A DNA stretch of 64,000 nucleotides. Origin: Mytilus galloprovincialis (Eukaryota; Mollusca; Bivalvia; Mytilida; Mytilidae). Under the pieces are notes generated by a model. It saw only the letters and a list, made by a program, of their open reading frames with translations. It searched no databases and was not told where the DNA came from. This document shows, piece after piece, positions 1-10,439 of the stretch (position 1 is the first letter of the stretch; each line of letters opens with the position of its first letter). The position numbers were made by a program, and so were the translations under genes. The DNA lies in the NCBI RefSeq assembly GCF_965363235.1, contig NC_134843.1, positions 868,001 to 932,000 on the forward strand. The letters run 5' to 3'.

Positions 1-641
1 TGTCACTTAAATTGTAAATGATAAGAACAACTATTTAATTATATCAACAATCGAATAAATAATGATACAAATGACAAAGAAGCAATTAGTCTTTATATAT
101 CAGTGAACCTGTTTTCAACAACATTTGTGTATTGGTTATGTTAACAAGTTATGGAAATCACATACGGGATGACTCTGAATTACCTATAATACGATCCTTA
201 TCATACGAGGTTCGAAATTGAAACACCTGATCTTCCGATATATTGATGTCCTTTGATGGTATTGAAGACTGGTGACTTTTATGTATTGGATATCTTGATT
301 AAGGGTATGTTTAATGAATGTGTGTGTGGAGGGGGCTCTTTAAATCGTAATGTATCGTTACATATACTCAGAGTACCAATCTAATCAAATGCAAGGGAGT
401 GACTCCGGGGACGTAGATGAATGAAAAAACATATCCTATAATGCATTTATCACCTTTAAAGAAATAAGTCCTTTATATTAGTGTAATGCGAGAGAATGTC
501 ACGATAAGGAAAAGGTAAATACCACAAATAAATCAAACAAGTGTTTAGATGTATTTTATATTAGCTATATCATCATGAGATGGATGTATTTGTTTTCACT
601 TGTTTACTATCTAATATCATTTCATTTTTTTTTCATTACAG
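1..641. other. non-coding, possibly intronic
   Basis: No convincing ORF, RNA gene or repeat is seen. A pyrimidine-rich acceptor (TTTTTTTTCATTACAG) ends at 641, just before the first open frame. The hydrophobic stretch encoded from 575 to 641 is therefore more likely the translated intron end than a signal peptide, and upstream exons may lie outside the window. Confidence 0.4.
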
Positions 642-1783
642 AAAGGTTATTTTCACGACAAACCCTTGTTAACGAGTACTTTGGTGTACCTAAGAAAAGT
701 CGAAATGAGACTAGTTTAACGGTTTCCACAGAAAATCATGATCGACAAGAGAACACTCATGTTAATGCTGAGGAGGAACTACTATGTAATTATCCTCGTG
801 ATGATGAAAGCGAAAAGTCGATAGATGATGCTGACATTACCTTTTTACCTCTTCGTGATTTAAGCAAATGTTCAATAGAGATAGACACAGAAGAAGAAGA
901 AGAACAAGAACAACAGCAACAACAAAAACAACAACAAATAGATTTCAATGATGACAAAGAGGAACAAGAAACACCAGATATTGAAGAAATGGCTGAAAAA
1001 GAAAACGAAAACACAACAGAAATAGAAGAAAGAGAAAGAAGAGAAGAAGACGAAATAGAACAAGAAGAAGGAGAAGAAAAAGAAGAAGATACTGCGAGTT
1101 GCTTCTGGTCAATATACAAACTAGACGAAAAGAGAATTCCGGGCTGTAGTGGTGTCAGTAATTTAAAGCAGTTTCGTGTCATTTTAAAGAATTTCTTTTT
1201 AAACGATGATGAACTAAAACGAAAAAGTTTAAAAAGGAACAAATATGACACATTTTCATGTATGCACTATGTTTGCATTACCAGGGAAAAAAGTAATATC
1301 ATTGCTTCCCAAATAGACCGACATATCGGTTGTGAAAAGGGAGTAGAATCACCAGGCGACAGAAGAAGAGGCAATCTTTTAGTGTACTTTCGCATGAAGA
1401 TGAATAGTGTCTCCCAAAATATAAGGCCAGAGGCTTTCTTTCTATGTCAGAGTAATGCCTTCAGCAAAATAATTCATTTAGCAGATCCAGTTTTGAGGAC
1501 ACAAGCAGCGAAACATTTTATGGATGGGAGTAGAATAAAAGAAATAAAATTTCTTAACATTGCAGGTCCAAATGTTTCCACTAAAATCATATGTAAACAC
1601 ACGACTGATATTCTAACCCACAGAACAACATATATCAATGCTTATATTTCACATATCACCGGATTTATACCCAAGAATTGTAAATTAGACATCCTCGTTC
1701 AGGGAAAGGAGGGAAAAGACATTTTAATGACAGTAGGTCTGAATTTTGTGAAAATACATAAAAAGCTGTCATATGACAGTTAG
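642..1783 (+). CDS. uncharacterised protein, N-terminal open frame (first of three)
   Basis: Open frame of about 380 codons from a good splice acceptor to TAG at 1781-1783. I do not recognise the family. The N-terminal third is an acidic low-complexity region at about 881-1095: Glu and Gln runs coded by GAA/CAA triplet repeats, probably disordered. After it comes an ordinary globular-looking segment starting near a FWSIYKLDEK motif, with scattered Cys and His but no recognisable catalytic motif. The next frame is open from 1777, overlaps this stop by 7 bp and continues with similar composition, so a single -1 shift would join them. The 24 bp between the stop and the next AG are too short for an animal intron. 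Either the gene is broken (pseudogene or assembly indel) or this is a separate short gene. Confidence 0.5.
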
Positions 1784-2169
1784 GTAAAATCAACCAATTA
1801 TTTTCAGAGATGAAAGATGAATTTGCTGGAGACTTTCCTGTTCACATCATAGATGCATTGGACTACATACAACGCGTCACAGATAAGGATACAAAATCAG
1901 AACTAGAAAGGGATATAGCAAAATATGCAATTGAAGTATTGACAGGAAAAAACAATATGTCTGATTGTTATCTTGGTCATAGATATACTGAAGATTGGTC
2001 CAAGGCATCTGATATCAAATTATATGAAAAATTTGAAAAGAAAAGATCTGGCGAGCTCGGTTGCTGGCCGTGTAGTCCATCGTTAGCTGAGGTAGTACAA
2101 AAGCTTAAAAAACTATTTCCCTCTTCTAATTTATTGGAGGAATACCTGAAGCAAAAAATATATACTTAA
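1777..2169 (+). CDS. uncharacterised protein, middle open frame
   Basis: Open from 1777; the first ATG is at 1810 and gives 119 codons to TAA at 2167-2169. Composition is charged and helical (Lys/Glu/Leu rich), with one CWPC motif near residue 85 and no family I recognise. It sits one frame from the ORF before it and one frame from the ORF after it, overlapping both. Read as a continuation of the first frame it gives an uninterrupted, sensible sequence. I infer that it is the middle part of one protein split by two -1 shifts, not an independent gene. Confidence 0.4.
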   Translation, partial: QLGKINQLFSEMKDEFAGDFPVHIIDALDYIQRVTDKDTKSELERDIAKYAIEVLTGKNNMSDCYLGHRYTEDWSKASDIKLYEKFEKKRSGELGCWPCSPSLAEVVQKLKKLFPSSNLLEEYLKQKIYT

Positions 2170-3386
2170 ATTATTCGCGTCCTGGGGGTTTGGTTAAGGA
2201 GCCTTTACAAAATTACGTCCATGGATACATAAAACGACCGGAAGGAACTTACTTTAAAGTAGAACAAAAATGGGTTCTTTTTTCATCCAGTCTCTATGAA
2301 GTCCTCGACAGAAATTTTATTTTTTTGTCGAATCTATTACTGGAACAAAAAGAAATTAAGAACATTTTTAAATACCCGTGGTATTCCGAAAGATTGAAGA
2401 TACTTGCATCTGACCCTATGGTTAGAACTATTCTTGGGGTAAACGAAACAGTTTCAGATGAAAAACTTGAGGAAATATTTGAAGTTTTAACTGAAGAGTT
2501 TGATTTATTTGACGAAAATGGAAGCGCTCTTTATACAAAGCCTAGCTGCCTGCTTCCTATGTCATCAAACTTGATCAACATGGCCAAACACAACAAAAGC
2601 AGTGGTGCTCTATCAGGCAACAATACAAACAATGATGTGAGACCAGGTCCATCAAATGATTCCCGTCAGTCTGTTGTAACAACGGCAGATACAGCTTCTG
2701 ATTCAGGTCAGTCTGTTTCTACAAAACCGGTCCCTGTTGGAAGAAAGAAGGATAAAAACAAAGAAAATGTAACAGATACGGTACAATCAAAGTTATTCAA
2801 AATATATGAAAAGAAATCTAGGGATTCAAAACAATTTCCGAAAAAAATTTCTATGCTGACAAAAAAAGAAGGTCATTATTTAGTTAAAAATGCAGTTGTC
2901 ACCGACGAGGTACTTACTAGAATAGAATCCATCGAACCGTCTTTAAAAGGCACTGATATATCTAACTTTTTAAAATCAATGTCATATTTGAACGAAAACG
3001 AGTTCAACGAACTGTATCTCTTTCCAAATGTTCCTGATGGTTACTTTGTCCTTCCCGGGGATCGAATTGAGCCTAATAAGGTTGAACTGTTTGATTTATT
3101 GATTCATGACAGACGAAACAGAGAAAAACGAATTACGTACTTATTTCAAAACAAAAAAGGTTTAGATTACCATACTAGAGACGCTTGTGCCCAAATACGA
3201 AACAGTGCTGAACTATTGTGGCATGATTTTATGTGTGGCCACAAGCGACATATTGAATTATTCTGGGAAATGGTTGTTGAATCGACGACAGCACCTTCGG
3301 CATATCGCCACTTTGTCAGAGAAAGATTGTTAACCATTACCAAGCAAGAATTCCTTGAGATGTTCGATGTTTATTTGTCTATGTAA
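2130..3386 (+). CDS. uncharacterised protein, C-terminal open frame
   Basis: Open from 2130 to TAA at 3384-3386, about 418 codons. It overlaps the preceding frame over 2130-2169; an A6 run at 2153-2158 in that overlap is a natural place for an indel or slippage. A Ser/Asn/Lys-rich linker (codons of about 2580-2830) separates two more conserved-looking blocks. The C-terminal block has the motifs KVELFDLLIHDRR, YLFQNKKG and TRDACAQIRNSAELL. It weakly recalls the C-terminal part of a sporadically distributed uncharacterised family (TIGR04141/DUF6119), but I cannot confirm that and give no function. Alternatively the coding part ends at a possible donor (TAT|GTAAAA) at 3382-3383 and continues downstream. 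Confidence 0.5.
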   Translation, partial: FIGGIPEAKNIYLNYSRPGGLVKEPLQNYVHGYIKRPEGTYFKVEQKWVLFSSSLYEVLDRNFIFLSNLLLEQKEIKNIFKYPWYSERLKILASDPMVRTILGVNETVSDEKLEEIFEVLTEEFDLFDENGSALYTKPSCLLPMSSNLINMAKHNKSSGALSGNNTNNDVRPGPSNDSRQSVVTTADTASDSGQSVSTKPVPVGRKKDKNKENVTDTVQSKLFKIYEKKSRDSKQFPKKISMLTKKEGHYLVKNAVVTDEVLTRIESIEPSLKGTDISNFLKSMSYLNENEFNELYLFPNVPDGYFVLPGDRIEPNKVELFDLLIHDRRNREKRITYLFQNKKGLDYHTRDACAQIRNSAELLWHDFMCGHKRHIELFWEMVVESTTAPSAYRHFVRERLLTITKQEFLEMFDVYLSM

Positions 3387-3394
3387 AATGCACC

Positions 3395-4737
3395 CATCAA
3401 GGAAGGAGGGTTTTGAGTACTGGTGAAAATTGCGCGTTTGAAATTCGCACAGGTAGACATGAAATAATTTTGTCGTTCAAAGTATGACGGGATGCATAAA
3501 TACAGTCACGCAAAATAGATATAACAAAAACTGGCTTAACAGTTAAAGTAATAATAATAAATAAAATAATAGTGCGGTTCAAAGTATGACGGGATACATA
3601 AGTACAGAGGCACGTCAAATGTATATCACAAAGACAGTGGGTTAACAGTAAAAGTAATATTAATAAATAAAATAATTTTGTCATTCAAGGTATGACAAGA
3701 TACATAGGTACAGAGTCACATCATGAAATAATTTTGTCGTTCAAAGTATGATGGGATACATCAGCACAGAGTTACGTCAAAAGGATATCTAAAAAAACAG
3801 ACTTAACAGTAAAAGTTATATTAATAAACACAAATAAAAGAATAATATAACACGTTATTAAGATGATAAACAACGTCAGTACGCAAAATCTATACTTCAA
3901 GACCATCGTGTATTATTTGTGAAGTTGATACGGAATATTTATCAACAAGTTCTGGGTACCTTCCGATGAACTTTTTTAGAAAAAGGACGAGACGTTCTTT
4001 GACATACCCCTGGTTCATCAACTTTCTGCTCAGACACTGGTGACGTTTTACAAAGTCTGAGTAGGAGCTGCAAGCTCTAGAATACCGAATAAGTTGGGAA
4101 ATGTATATTCCATATGCAGGTGAAGTTGGTATATTGCTACTAAGGTGGGGGAAATTGATAATTTCAAAATCAAAATCGTCTCGTTTGTCATAGATTCTGG
4201 TACTAAGATGACTGTGTATGTCAAATTCGAGGTATAAGTCTAAAAATGAGGCGGAGGAAGCCGTGTCTGTTGTCTCTTTAATTTCTAGTTCTGGTGGATA
4301 TATTAATGGAACCCAATCAGAAAAGTTCGGATTGTTAATGGAAAGAACATCATCAATATATCTGAAAGTGAAATTAAATAACCTGGCTTCTTTGATCTTC
4401 TTGTTTTTGACAAGTGTCTGAAGGAACTCAGATTCATATGAAAACAAGAAGAGGTCAGCAAGGAGAGGCGCGCAGTTCGTTCCCATAGGAATGCCGACAA
4501 TTTGTTGAAAAAGTCTACCTCCAAACTCAACAAATATGTTGTCGATAAGAAACTCCAGCATACTGACCACTTGTTCTTTTGTGTAGCATGTTTTACCTTT
4601 TTGTTTGTCACTATTAACGAAATATGCCTTATGAAATCCCAAAGTAATAAATTTATAGCGTATGCTACCATTTTTATGTTGAAAGGCATTGTGGATAATT
4701 TCTTTTAGGCGATTTTTCAATTTCACATGGGGATGGG
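3395..4737 (-). mobile_element. 5'-truncated reverse-transcriptase element (Penelope-like or related)
   Basis: A minus-strand retroelement copy: an RT ORF (3890-4737) followed by a 3' tail (3395-3889) of imperfect tandem repeats. Homology to the usual RT N-terminal region starts abruptly near 4737, as expected for 5' truncation during target-primed insertion. Fragments of the same or a sister family occur at 8215-9010, 10440-10915 and elsewhere. The RT and FLDL motif order fits Penelope-like elements better than LTR elements, but no GIY-YIG domain is visible in this truncated copy, so the class is tentative. Confidence 0.7.
3460..3840 (-). repeat. imperfect ~105-bp tandem repeat in the RT-element 3' tail
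   Basis: Four units share 'ttcaaagtatgacgggat' and 'taaataaaataa' blocks, starting near 3468, 3571, 3675 and 3731; the third unit is shortened. A single unit occurs in the sister copy near 10465 and a fragment near 19030, so amplification is specific to this copy. Confidence 0.6.
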
Positions 4738-4756
4738 AAAATGGGATTTTAAACAT
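3890..4756 (-). CDS. reverse transcriptase fragment
   Basis: An ORF of 288 codons on the minus strand. It shows the RT palm motifs in order: GIPMGTNCAPLLADLFLF (about residue 88 on), the catalytic FRYIDDVLSINN (about residue 131 on), then a FLDLYLE block and an IYDKRDDF block. The first few codons (4738-4756) are probably flanking DNA, because recognisable homology begins near 4737. It lacks the N-terminal fingers and any endonuclease, so this copy cannot be autonomous. The frame is intact over the region present, suggesting fairly recent insertion. Confidence 0.8.
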   Translation of the reverse strand: MFKIPFSHPHVKLKNRLKEIIHNAFQHKNGSIRYKFITLGFHKAYFVNSDKQKGKTCYTKEQVVSMLEFLIDNIFVEFGGRLFQQIVGIPMGTNCAPLLADLFLFSYESEFLQTLVKNKKIKEARLFNFTFRYIDDVLSINNPNFSDWVPLIYPPELEIKETTDTASSASFLDLYLEFDIHSHLSTRIYDKRDDFDFEIINFPHLSSNIPTSPAYGIYISQLIRYSRACSSYSDFVKRHQCLSRKLMNQGYVKERLVLFLKKFIGRYPELVDKYSVSTSQIIHDGLEV

Positions 4757-5104
4757 ATTACTTCTAAAACTCTGATAGAGTCCGATCCAAAATTTGGCTC
4801 AGAAGTACACTGTGCTTTAAAGGAAACATACATTCTGAATGAGCTTGGGTATTTGACAGACTCTTTCATTGACATGACCCAGTTAAACTTTCAAAAAGTA
4901 TGCGGAGATCACCCGAAACTAAAACAACTAGGAATTCAAAAACGTAATGCCTTACACAGTTTCCTTAAGAAACATGGAACTTGCGATATTTCAACAATTG
5001 CTAAACTTGAACTGCTTACACTGGACAACTGTTTCAACACATTCCAAATAGGAGGAGGCGGTCGACGTTTCAATTTACAGATTTGCCATATAAACTCTTG
5101 TTGA
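4740..5104 (+). CDS. short ORF abutting the RT insertion, possibly a displaced gene piece
   Basis: About 120 codons, open from the truncation point of the RT element to TGA at 5102-5104. The sequence is soluble and non-repetitive, with motifs such as ALKETYILNELGYL and KLELLTLDNCF. No family is recognised and no signal peptide or TM segment is seen. It lies on the same strand as the three-frame gene upstream and starts exactly where the minus-strand insertion ends, so it may be the continuation of that gene interrupted by the insertion. An independent or spurious ORF is equally possible. Confidence 0.35.
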
Positions 5105-5228
5105 TTCCTTTGCATGGTTTAAGCATTCATTGAAGCATGGAAACACATTTTATGTATTTCTACTGTTATTTAAACAAACGTTGTATGCTGATTATTGATA
5201 TCAAAATAAGAATATGTGGTTTGATTGA

Positions 5229-5413
5229 TAATTAGCCGTTTCAGAATCTAAAGAATCATGGGTAATTTCATTGTTCGTACCCCAAAATGAAAATAACGAC
5301 ACGTCATTGGTTAAATTTCCATTGTTTATGACATTTTTAACCAATCAGGACGTTGTGGTGTACACTTTTGAAAATATTACCCAGGATGCATTTGATTCTG
5401 TAACGGCGAATTA
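5229..5413. mobile_element. MITE-like inverted-repeat element, ~185 bp
   Basis: The left end 'aattagccgtttcagaatc' and the right end (reverse complement 'aattcgccgttacagaatc') form imperfect terminal inverted repeats of about 37 bp, each ending in 'tgggtaat'. There is no coding capacity, as expected of a non-autonomous DNA element. Confidence 0.6.
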
Positions 5414-5559
5414 GACACTTATGCACAAGAGACAACATGACGTAGATGTAAGCAAGAAATACCTTAACTTGCGAAACTTATACTAGATGGTAGTCAACAT
5501 GGTAAATGTAAAACATTTCAAACGAAAAAACTTAACGGCCTTCTTTATAAATGCCTTAG

Positions 5560-6495
5560 AATGTGTAGATATGTCTATTAACTGCAAATTCTGTCAATTT
5601 AAATCAATTATTGTAATCACTGTCTGAAAATGTAAAAAAAGGAAACAAATTTTAATCAATTTAGAAATATCTGCAAATGTGCCTGTTGTAGATGATTTTT
5701 TTTTAAAGTGGTTAATATTTCTTGGTTTTTTTTCAAAAACAATTCCAGCAAATAGTAAATGTATATATAGATTTATTATGATGCAGCTTATATTGTTTCT
5801 AGATATGCTTTAATTGTCGGGTAAAAAACAATGGAGAGAATGTGTTTTTGTTGTGTGAACAAAACTTGTTTAAATAAAAAGTACCTTATAAATCTAATCC
5901 ATCTTGAATCAAATTGTCATCCTTAAATATGATCAAACGATACTAGAGGGGCATTTACACTCCTATGTCGAACAAATAACGTCCAGTGAAATACTGGTCC
6001 TGACAGAGATAGGCAAATCAGAATATGCAAGGATTAACCATGTATGAGGGCACCAAAGTGTAACTGATTTGACACTTTAAAATCAAATACATAGTATAAT
6101 GTAGATATGTCTATTAACTGCAAATTCTGTCAATTTAAACCAAATATTGAAATCACTGTCTGAGAATGTAAAAAAGGAAACAAATTTTAATCAATTTAGA
6201 AATGTCTGCAAATGTGCCTGGTTTTTTTTTTGTGGTTAATATTTTGGATTTTTTTTTCAAAAACAAGTTCAGCAAATAGTAAATGCATATATATATTTAT
6301 TAGGATACAGCTTAAATTGTTTCTAGATATGCTTTAATTGTTGGGTAAAAAACAGTGGATAGCTTGTGTTTTTTTTTATAATTTTGTACAAAACCTGCTT
6401 CAAATAAAATGTATATTATATATCTTTTCTATTGTAAATCAACTTGACATCCATAAATAGGAACGAAAGATACTTGAGGGACATTCAAATGTCGA
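5560..6495. repeat. segmental tandem duplication, two ~400-bp units
   Basis: Unit 1 (about 5560-5960) and unit 2 (about 6098-6495) align along their length, for example 'gtagatatgtctattaactg', 'caaattttaatcaatttaga' and 'tctagatatgctttaattg', with scattered differences and varying T-runs. About 140 bp separate them. No gene is seen in either unit. Confidence 0.75.
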
Positions 6496-6509
6496 AAATA
6501 AACATAAAA

Positions 6510-6850
6510 AGTAAAAAAAAAAAAGACAAAAAAAACAAACAACCAAAGTACACAAAACACAACATAGAAAACTAAAAAGTGAGCAACACGAACCTCACCA
6601 TCAAATGGGGATGATCTCAGGCGCTTTGGAAGGGTAACTAGATCCTACTACACATGTGGCACCCATCTAGTTGCTCATATTATTACGAACCCGGTAATAA
6701 GTATAATTCAGTAGGACACATTCGGGAAAGGGATACTGACTGTTAGAAAGACAATAGGAACATATCTGTTATCATCTGTGAAACGGATATTCTATTACGT
6801 TCACTCAACTCGTGATGGCATCCGTAAAACTTACGACTACTATTCCCTCC
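6510..6850 (-). mobile_element. RT-element 3' tail fragment
   Basis: Non-coding remnant of the RT-element 3' region: the 'gatgatctcaggcgctttgg', 'gtggcaccc' and 'ctgtgaaacggatattctat' blocks shared with 8215-8620 and 14650-15000. No RT coding remains. Confidence 0.6.
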
Positions 6851-7204
6851 CTAATTCTTATGTACACCAATGACATGGTTATTTTTGCAAGGCGTCGGTA
6901 GAGCTACAAAAGGCACTGTCTACAGCTTATACAATGATTGGTGTTTTTTTTACAAAGACGAAGTTTACTCTTAGTTTCTTTTAAATTTTACAATCAAATT
7001 ATTAAAATTAAGGATTCCTTTCTTTATATTTGTTTTCTGTTTATCTTTACATGTTACAATGAACATTGCTTTCAAGCTCGGAAGAAGCATAGTTTTATAA
7101 ACCCCCAAAAGCCCTATTCGTGATCATTTACAACGTGACGATAAGTAGAGAAACTGAGCAAAAATAATCAGTAAAATAAGATTTACATGTAGTACAGAGT
7201 ATAA
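6851..7204. other. no recognised feature
   Basis: AT-rich sequence with short chance ORFs only. I see no gene, RNA or repeat I can name. Confidence 0.4.
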
Positions 7205-7500
7205 GAGTTATTATAAAAAAAGAAATTGTGGTATGATTGCCTATGAAACAACTTTCCACAAGAAACCAAAATGACCTAGAAATTAACAACTATAAGCCTT
7301 CAACAATGAGCAAAGCCCATAACGCATAGTCAGCTATAAAAGGCCCCGAAATGACAATGTAAAACAATTCAGACGAGAAAACTAACGACCTTATATATGT
7401 ACAAAAAAAAGAACGAAAAAGAAAAAGGTAACACATAAACAAACGACAACCACTGAATTACAGGCTTCTGACTTTGGACAGGCACATACATATTGCCTAT
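7205..7500 (+). repeat. dispersed repeat family 'ggtatgattgcc', long copy
   Basis: Shares 'gtggtatgattgcc', 'ttcaacaatgagcaaagccc', 'agctataaaaggcccc' and 'ataaacaaacgacaaccact' with copies (some inverted) at 42240-42510, 47060-47175 and 63685-63900. Non-coding; probably a SINE or MITE. Confidence 0.65.
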
Positions 7501-7909
7501 TAGTGATTTTTTTTCCTTGTTTGCTATTAACCGGAAACTGTAGAATACAGTTGATCTGATAGCTGTTACAGATTCGTTCCTTTATTTGATATAGTCGAGT
7601 GTTTGGTTGAATCTAGTTAGATGGACTTCCACCTTATTACGTTACCCTGGAGTTCGTTATTTATGTTCATACGTTTGTTTTTATCTTATTTGGAATATGA
7701 TGCATTATAAAGAAAGAGTGCCATGCTTCCTGCACGTTGACAAATCCTTTTAACGGTCCGAGAGTTGCCTGTCATAAGATAAAAATTTCGGCCTTATACA
7801 AAATACTACAAAACAACCTTACTGAAATATGATCTTAACGTTTGTCAAATCCAGCCATACTCACATTTAGTTTGAAAGGGTTCGTGTTGATTTTGCTTAG
7901 ATTTCAGTA

Positions 7910-8000
7910 TTTGTCTTGTCAAAGGAGAAACGAAAATATCAGAGGGACAGTCAAACTCATAGTCTGAAAATAAACTGACAACGCCATGGCTAAAAAGTTT
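7910..8000 (-). mobile_element. RT-element 3' terminus, short fragment
   Basis: The block 'agagggacagtcaaactcat' followed by 'aacgccatggctaaaa' matches the distal end of the RT-element tail. The rest of 7501-8214 contains only a poly-T run (about 8169-8199) and no gene. Confidence 0.5.
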
Positions 8001-8170
8001 CCATTGGAACTTCTGTTAGGTGGAACAAATATACGTTAAATATTACATAAGAATTTGAAATTTTACCTAAAAGTAAAAATAACAAAATACCAAATTCCAA
8101 GGGAAATTAAACTGGAAATTTCAAATAAAATGTCAAAATAAAACTTCATATTCTTGTCTGGGTACAGGCA

Positions 8171-8201
<31 letters not shown>

Positions 8202-8214
8202 ATTTCGGGTTTTA

Positions 8215-9010
8215 TAGAAGTTAAAAAAGAGTGACGAAAGATACCAAAGGGACAGTCAAACTCAGAAATCTAAAATAAACTCACAACGCCATGGCTAAAA
8301 ATGAAAAAGACAAACAGACAAACAATAGTACACATGACACAACATAGAAAACTAAAGAATAAACAACACGAATCCCACCAAAAACTCGGGGTGATCTCAG
8401 GTGTTCCGGAAGGGTAAGCAGATCCTGCTCCATAAGTGGCACCCGTCGTGTTGCTTATGTGATAACAAATTCGGTAAATAGTCTAATTCGGTAGGTCACA
8501 TTCATGAAAGGGAGGGGGATTGTAGTTACGACGTAAGGAACATATCCGATATCATTTGTGAAACGGTTATTCCATAACAGTCAACCAACTCGTGATGGCG
8601 TCTGTCAAATTTACGAAGGGATGATTTCAACTTCACCATTTGGAACTATTGGTTTAATAGCTTCCTTGTGAGCAGCAACCCTCTATCAAGAAAATCATGA
8701 TAGGAAATTCAAGCACGGGAATATCGTATAAATTGGGTGATATATACCCCTTATGCAGGTGCTGCTGGAATGTTGCTACTTAGAATGGAAAGTTCACAAT
8801 TGGAAAGCTGAAATCATCTCTTTTGTCATAAAGTTTTGCTTTCAACCGACCCTCATTGTCAATTTCTAGATTTAAGTCAAGATATGAGGCTGACTTAACT
8901 GTATCTGTTGTATCCTTTATCTCTAGTTCGATGGGATAGATGCGTTCCACATAGTCACCAAATTTTGGTTATTTAGTGAAAGAACATCATCTATATAGCG
9001 GAAAGTAGAG
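8215..9010 (-). mobile_element. degenerate RT element copy with 3' tail
   Basis: On the minus strand, 9010 to about 8640 encodes a decayed RT C-terminal region. Recognisable pieces are the YIDDVLS-like palm motif near 8985, an ELEIKDTTDT-like block and a DKRDDF-like block, with stops and shifts. This is followed by the standard 3' tail (8640 to 8215). Non-functional remnant. Confidence 0.65.
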
Positions 9011-9012
9011 TT

Positions 9013-9110
9013 AAAGGATTAAACTCTCACCGGTATGACAGTTGAAAAATTTGTTATATCAAAAACAATGTGCGAACAAAACAAAAAGACATATTTGGTT
9101 TTACACTAGT
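9013..9110 (+). repeat. fragment of the 'tggtacagg' dispersed family
   Basis: The distal part of the family seen complete at 18625-18860, recognised by 'aacaatgtgcgaacaaaaca'. Confidence 0.5.
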
Positions 9111-9159
9111 CATTGTTTGGGCCCTTTATAGCTTGCTGTTAGTTGTGAGACAAAGCTCC

Positions 9160-9480
9160 GTGTTAAATAAAGGCAACAGTAGTATACCGCTGTTTAAAAC
9201 TCATAAATCTATGGACAAAAAACAAAATCGGGGTAACAAACTAAAACTGAGGGAAACGCATTAAATATCAGGGGAGAACAACGACACAACATTAAAATGT
9301 AAAACACACAGCAACAGACTAAGCATTAGACAGCATCCGATGAGAATAACCAATATAACATCAAAACCAAATACATGAATTTGGGATAGAAAAGTACCGT
9401 GACACGTCTTATAGTAATGTGAATTCACACTCAAAAATAGGAGAAAACAAACGACACAACGGAAACACAACGTAAAAATG
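9160..9480 (+). repeat. dispersed repeat with 'ggcaacagtagtatac' head
   Basis: Starts with 'aaaggcaacagtagtatacc' and 'aaaatcggggtaacaaact'. Partial copies occur at 16035-16130, 22760-22865 and 40890-40990. Short ORFs here are chance. Confidence 0.5.
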
Positions 9481-9511
9481 TTACACACACAGAAACGAAC
9501 TATGATATAAC

Positions 9512-9620
9512 AATGGCCATTTTCCTGACTTGGTACAGGACATTTTTAAAGAAAAAAATGGTGGGTTGAACCTGGTTTTGTGGCATGCCAAACCTCGCAC
9601 TTTGATGGCATTGTTAAATA
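9512..9620 (+). repeat. 'tggtacagg' dispersed family, partial copy
   Basis: Contains 'tcctgacttggtacaggaca' and 'ttgaacctggttttgtgg' as in the copies at 18625, 20758 and 28695. Confidence 0.55.
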
Positions 9621-9729
9621 TAACATTAAAATGACAACATAATAATACAGGACTACAATACAAATAAATAGCAGAACGTATTAGGCATAGAAACACATGA
9701 ATAATAGATAACAAAAGGCATCAGGTTTA

Positions 9730-9890
9730 AAATTCATTACGTCAAAAACGCGCCTCGTCCAAACAAGACTTACCAGTGACGCCCAGATATAAAAGTTCGA
9801 AAGTCAAAAAAAAGGGGGACACAGTTGTACAGCTCTGAGGATCAAAAGTTGAAAAAGGTTCTGCCAAATACGGCTAGGGTTTTTTGCTTG
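9730..9890 (-). repeat. 'acgcgcgtttcgtc' dispersed family, partial copy
   Basis: Contains 'aaaaacgcgcctcgtccaaa', 'agtgacgcccagatataaaa' and 'gccaaatacggctagg', matching the fuller copies at 13778-14105 and 19295-19520. Confidence 0.55.
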
Positions 9891-10204
9891 TGATAAGAAC
9901 ATTCTTATTATATAGAACAATTTATGCTATTGCAAACAGTAAATTTTATCAAATGAATATAAAAGATTTACATGATCAAACTGACGTTAACTAATTACAG
10001 AAAACAAAACCATAATACATAATGCATTGAAGACCAACACAGAAAATAGACACGGGACTTTGATCTAAAATGGTTTATTTTCACTTATTGCGACTAGGGT
10101 GGAGATTTTTCTCATTGCTTCTCCTATCACATCTTCTTATATCTAAATAATAGGTAAAAGTGTCAAAAAATGAGTACAACAGTCAACTTTGTGTTATAAT
10201 CTAA

Positions 10205-10375
10205 ATTACCATAAAACAAACATATATTCGTGTTGTTTATTCTTTAGTTTTCTATGTTGTGTCGTGTGTGCTGTTGTTTGTTTGTGTTTTTCATTTTTAG
10301 CCATGGCGTTGTCAGTTTGTTTTAGATTTATGTAAAGTTTGACTGTCCCTTTGGTATCTTTCGTCCCTCTTTTTT
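10205..10375 (+). mobile_element. RT-element 3' terminus, plus orientation
   Basis: Reads 'ttttctatgttgtgtcgtg', 'agccatggcgttgtcagttt' and ends at 'ttggtatctttcgtccctc', the shared 3' end of this RT family. No coding part. Confidence 0.6.
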
Positions 10376-10439
10376 AACAAAAAAATCTAAATGGCATATG
10401 GCAAAAAATGAAAGACAATTATACAAAATGTACTACATG

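Noticed and set aside
575..641. Hydrophobic N-terminus read as a signal peptide for the first ORF
   Set aside because: A strong acceptor (TTTCATTACAG) ends at 641 and the hydrophobic residues come from the T-rich tract, so it is probably intron.
790..1251. Minus-strand Ser-rich ORFs opposite the first gene
   Set aside because: Antisense of the GAA/CAA low-complexity region.
4218..4708. Plus-strand ORFs opposite the RT
   Set aside because: Antisense shadows of a clear RT with ordered motifs.
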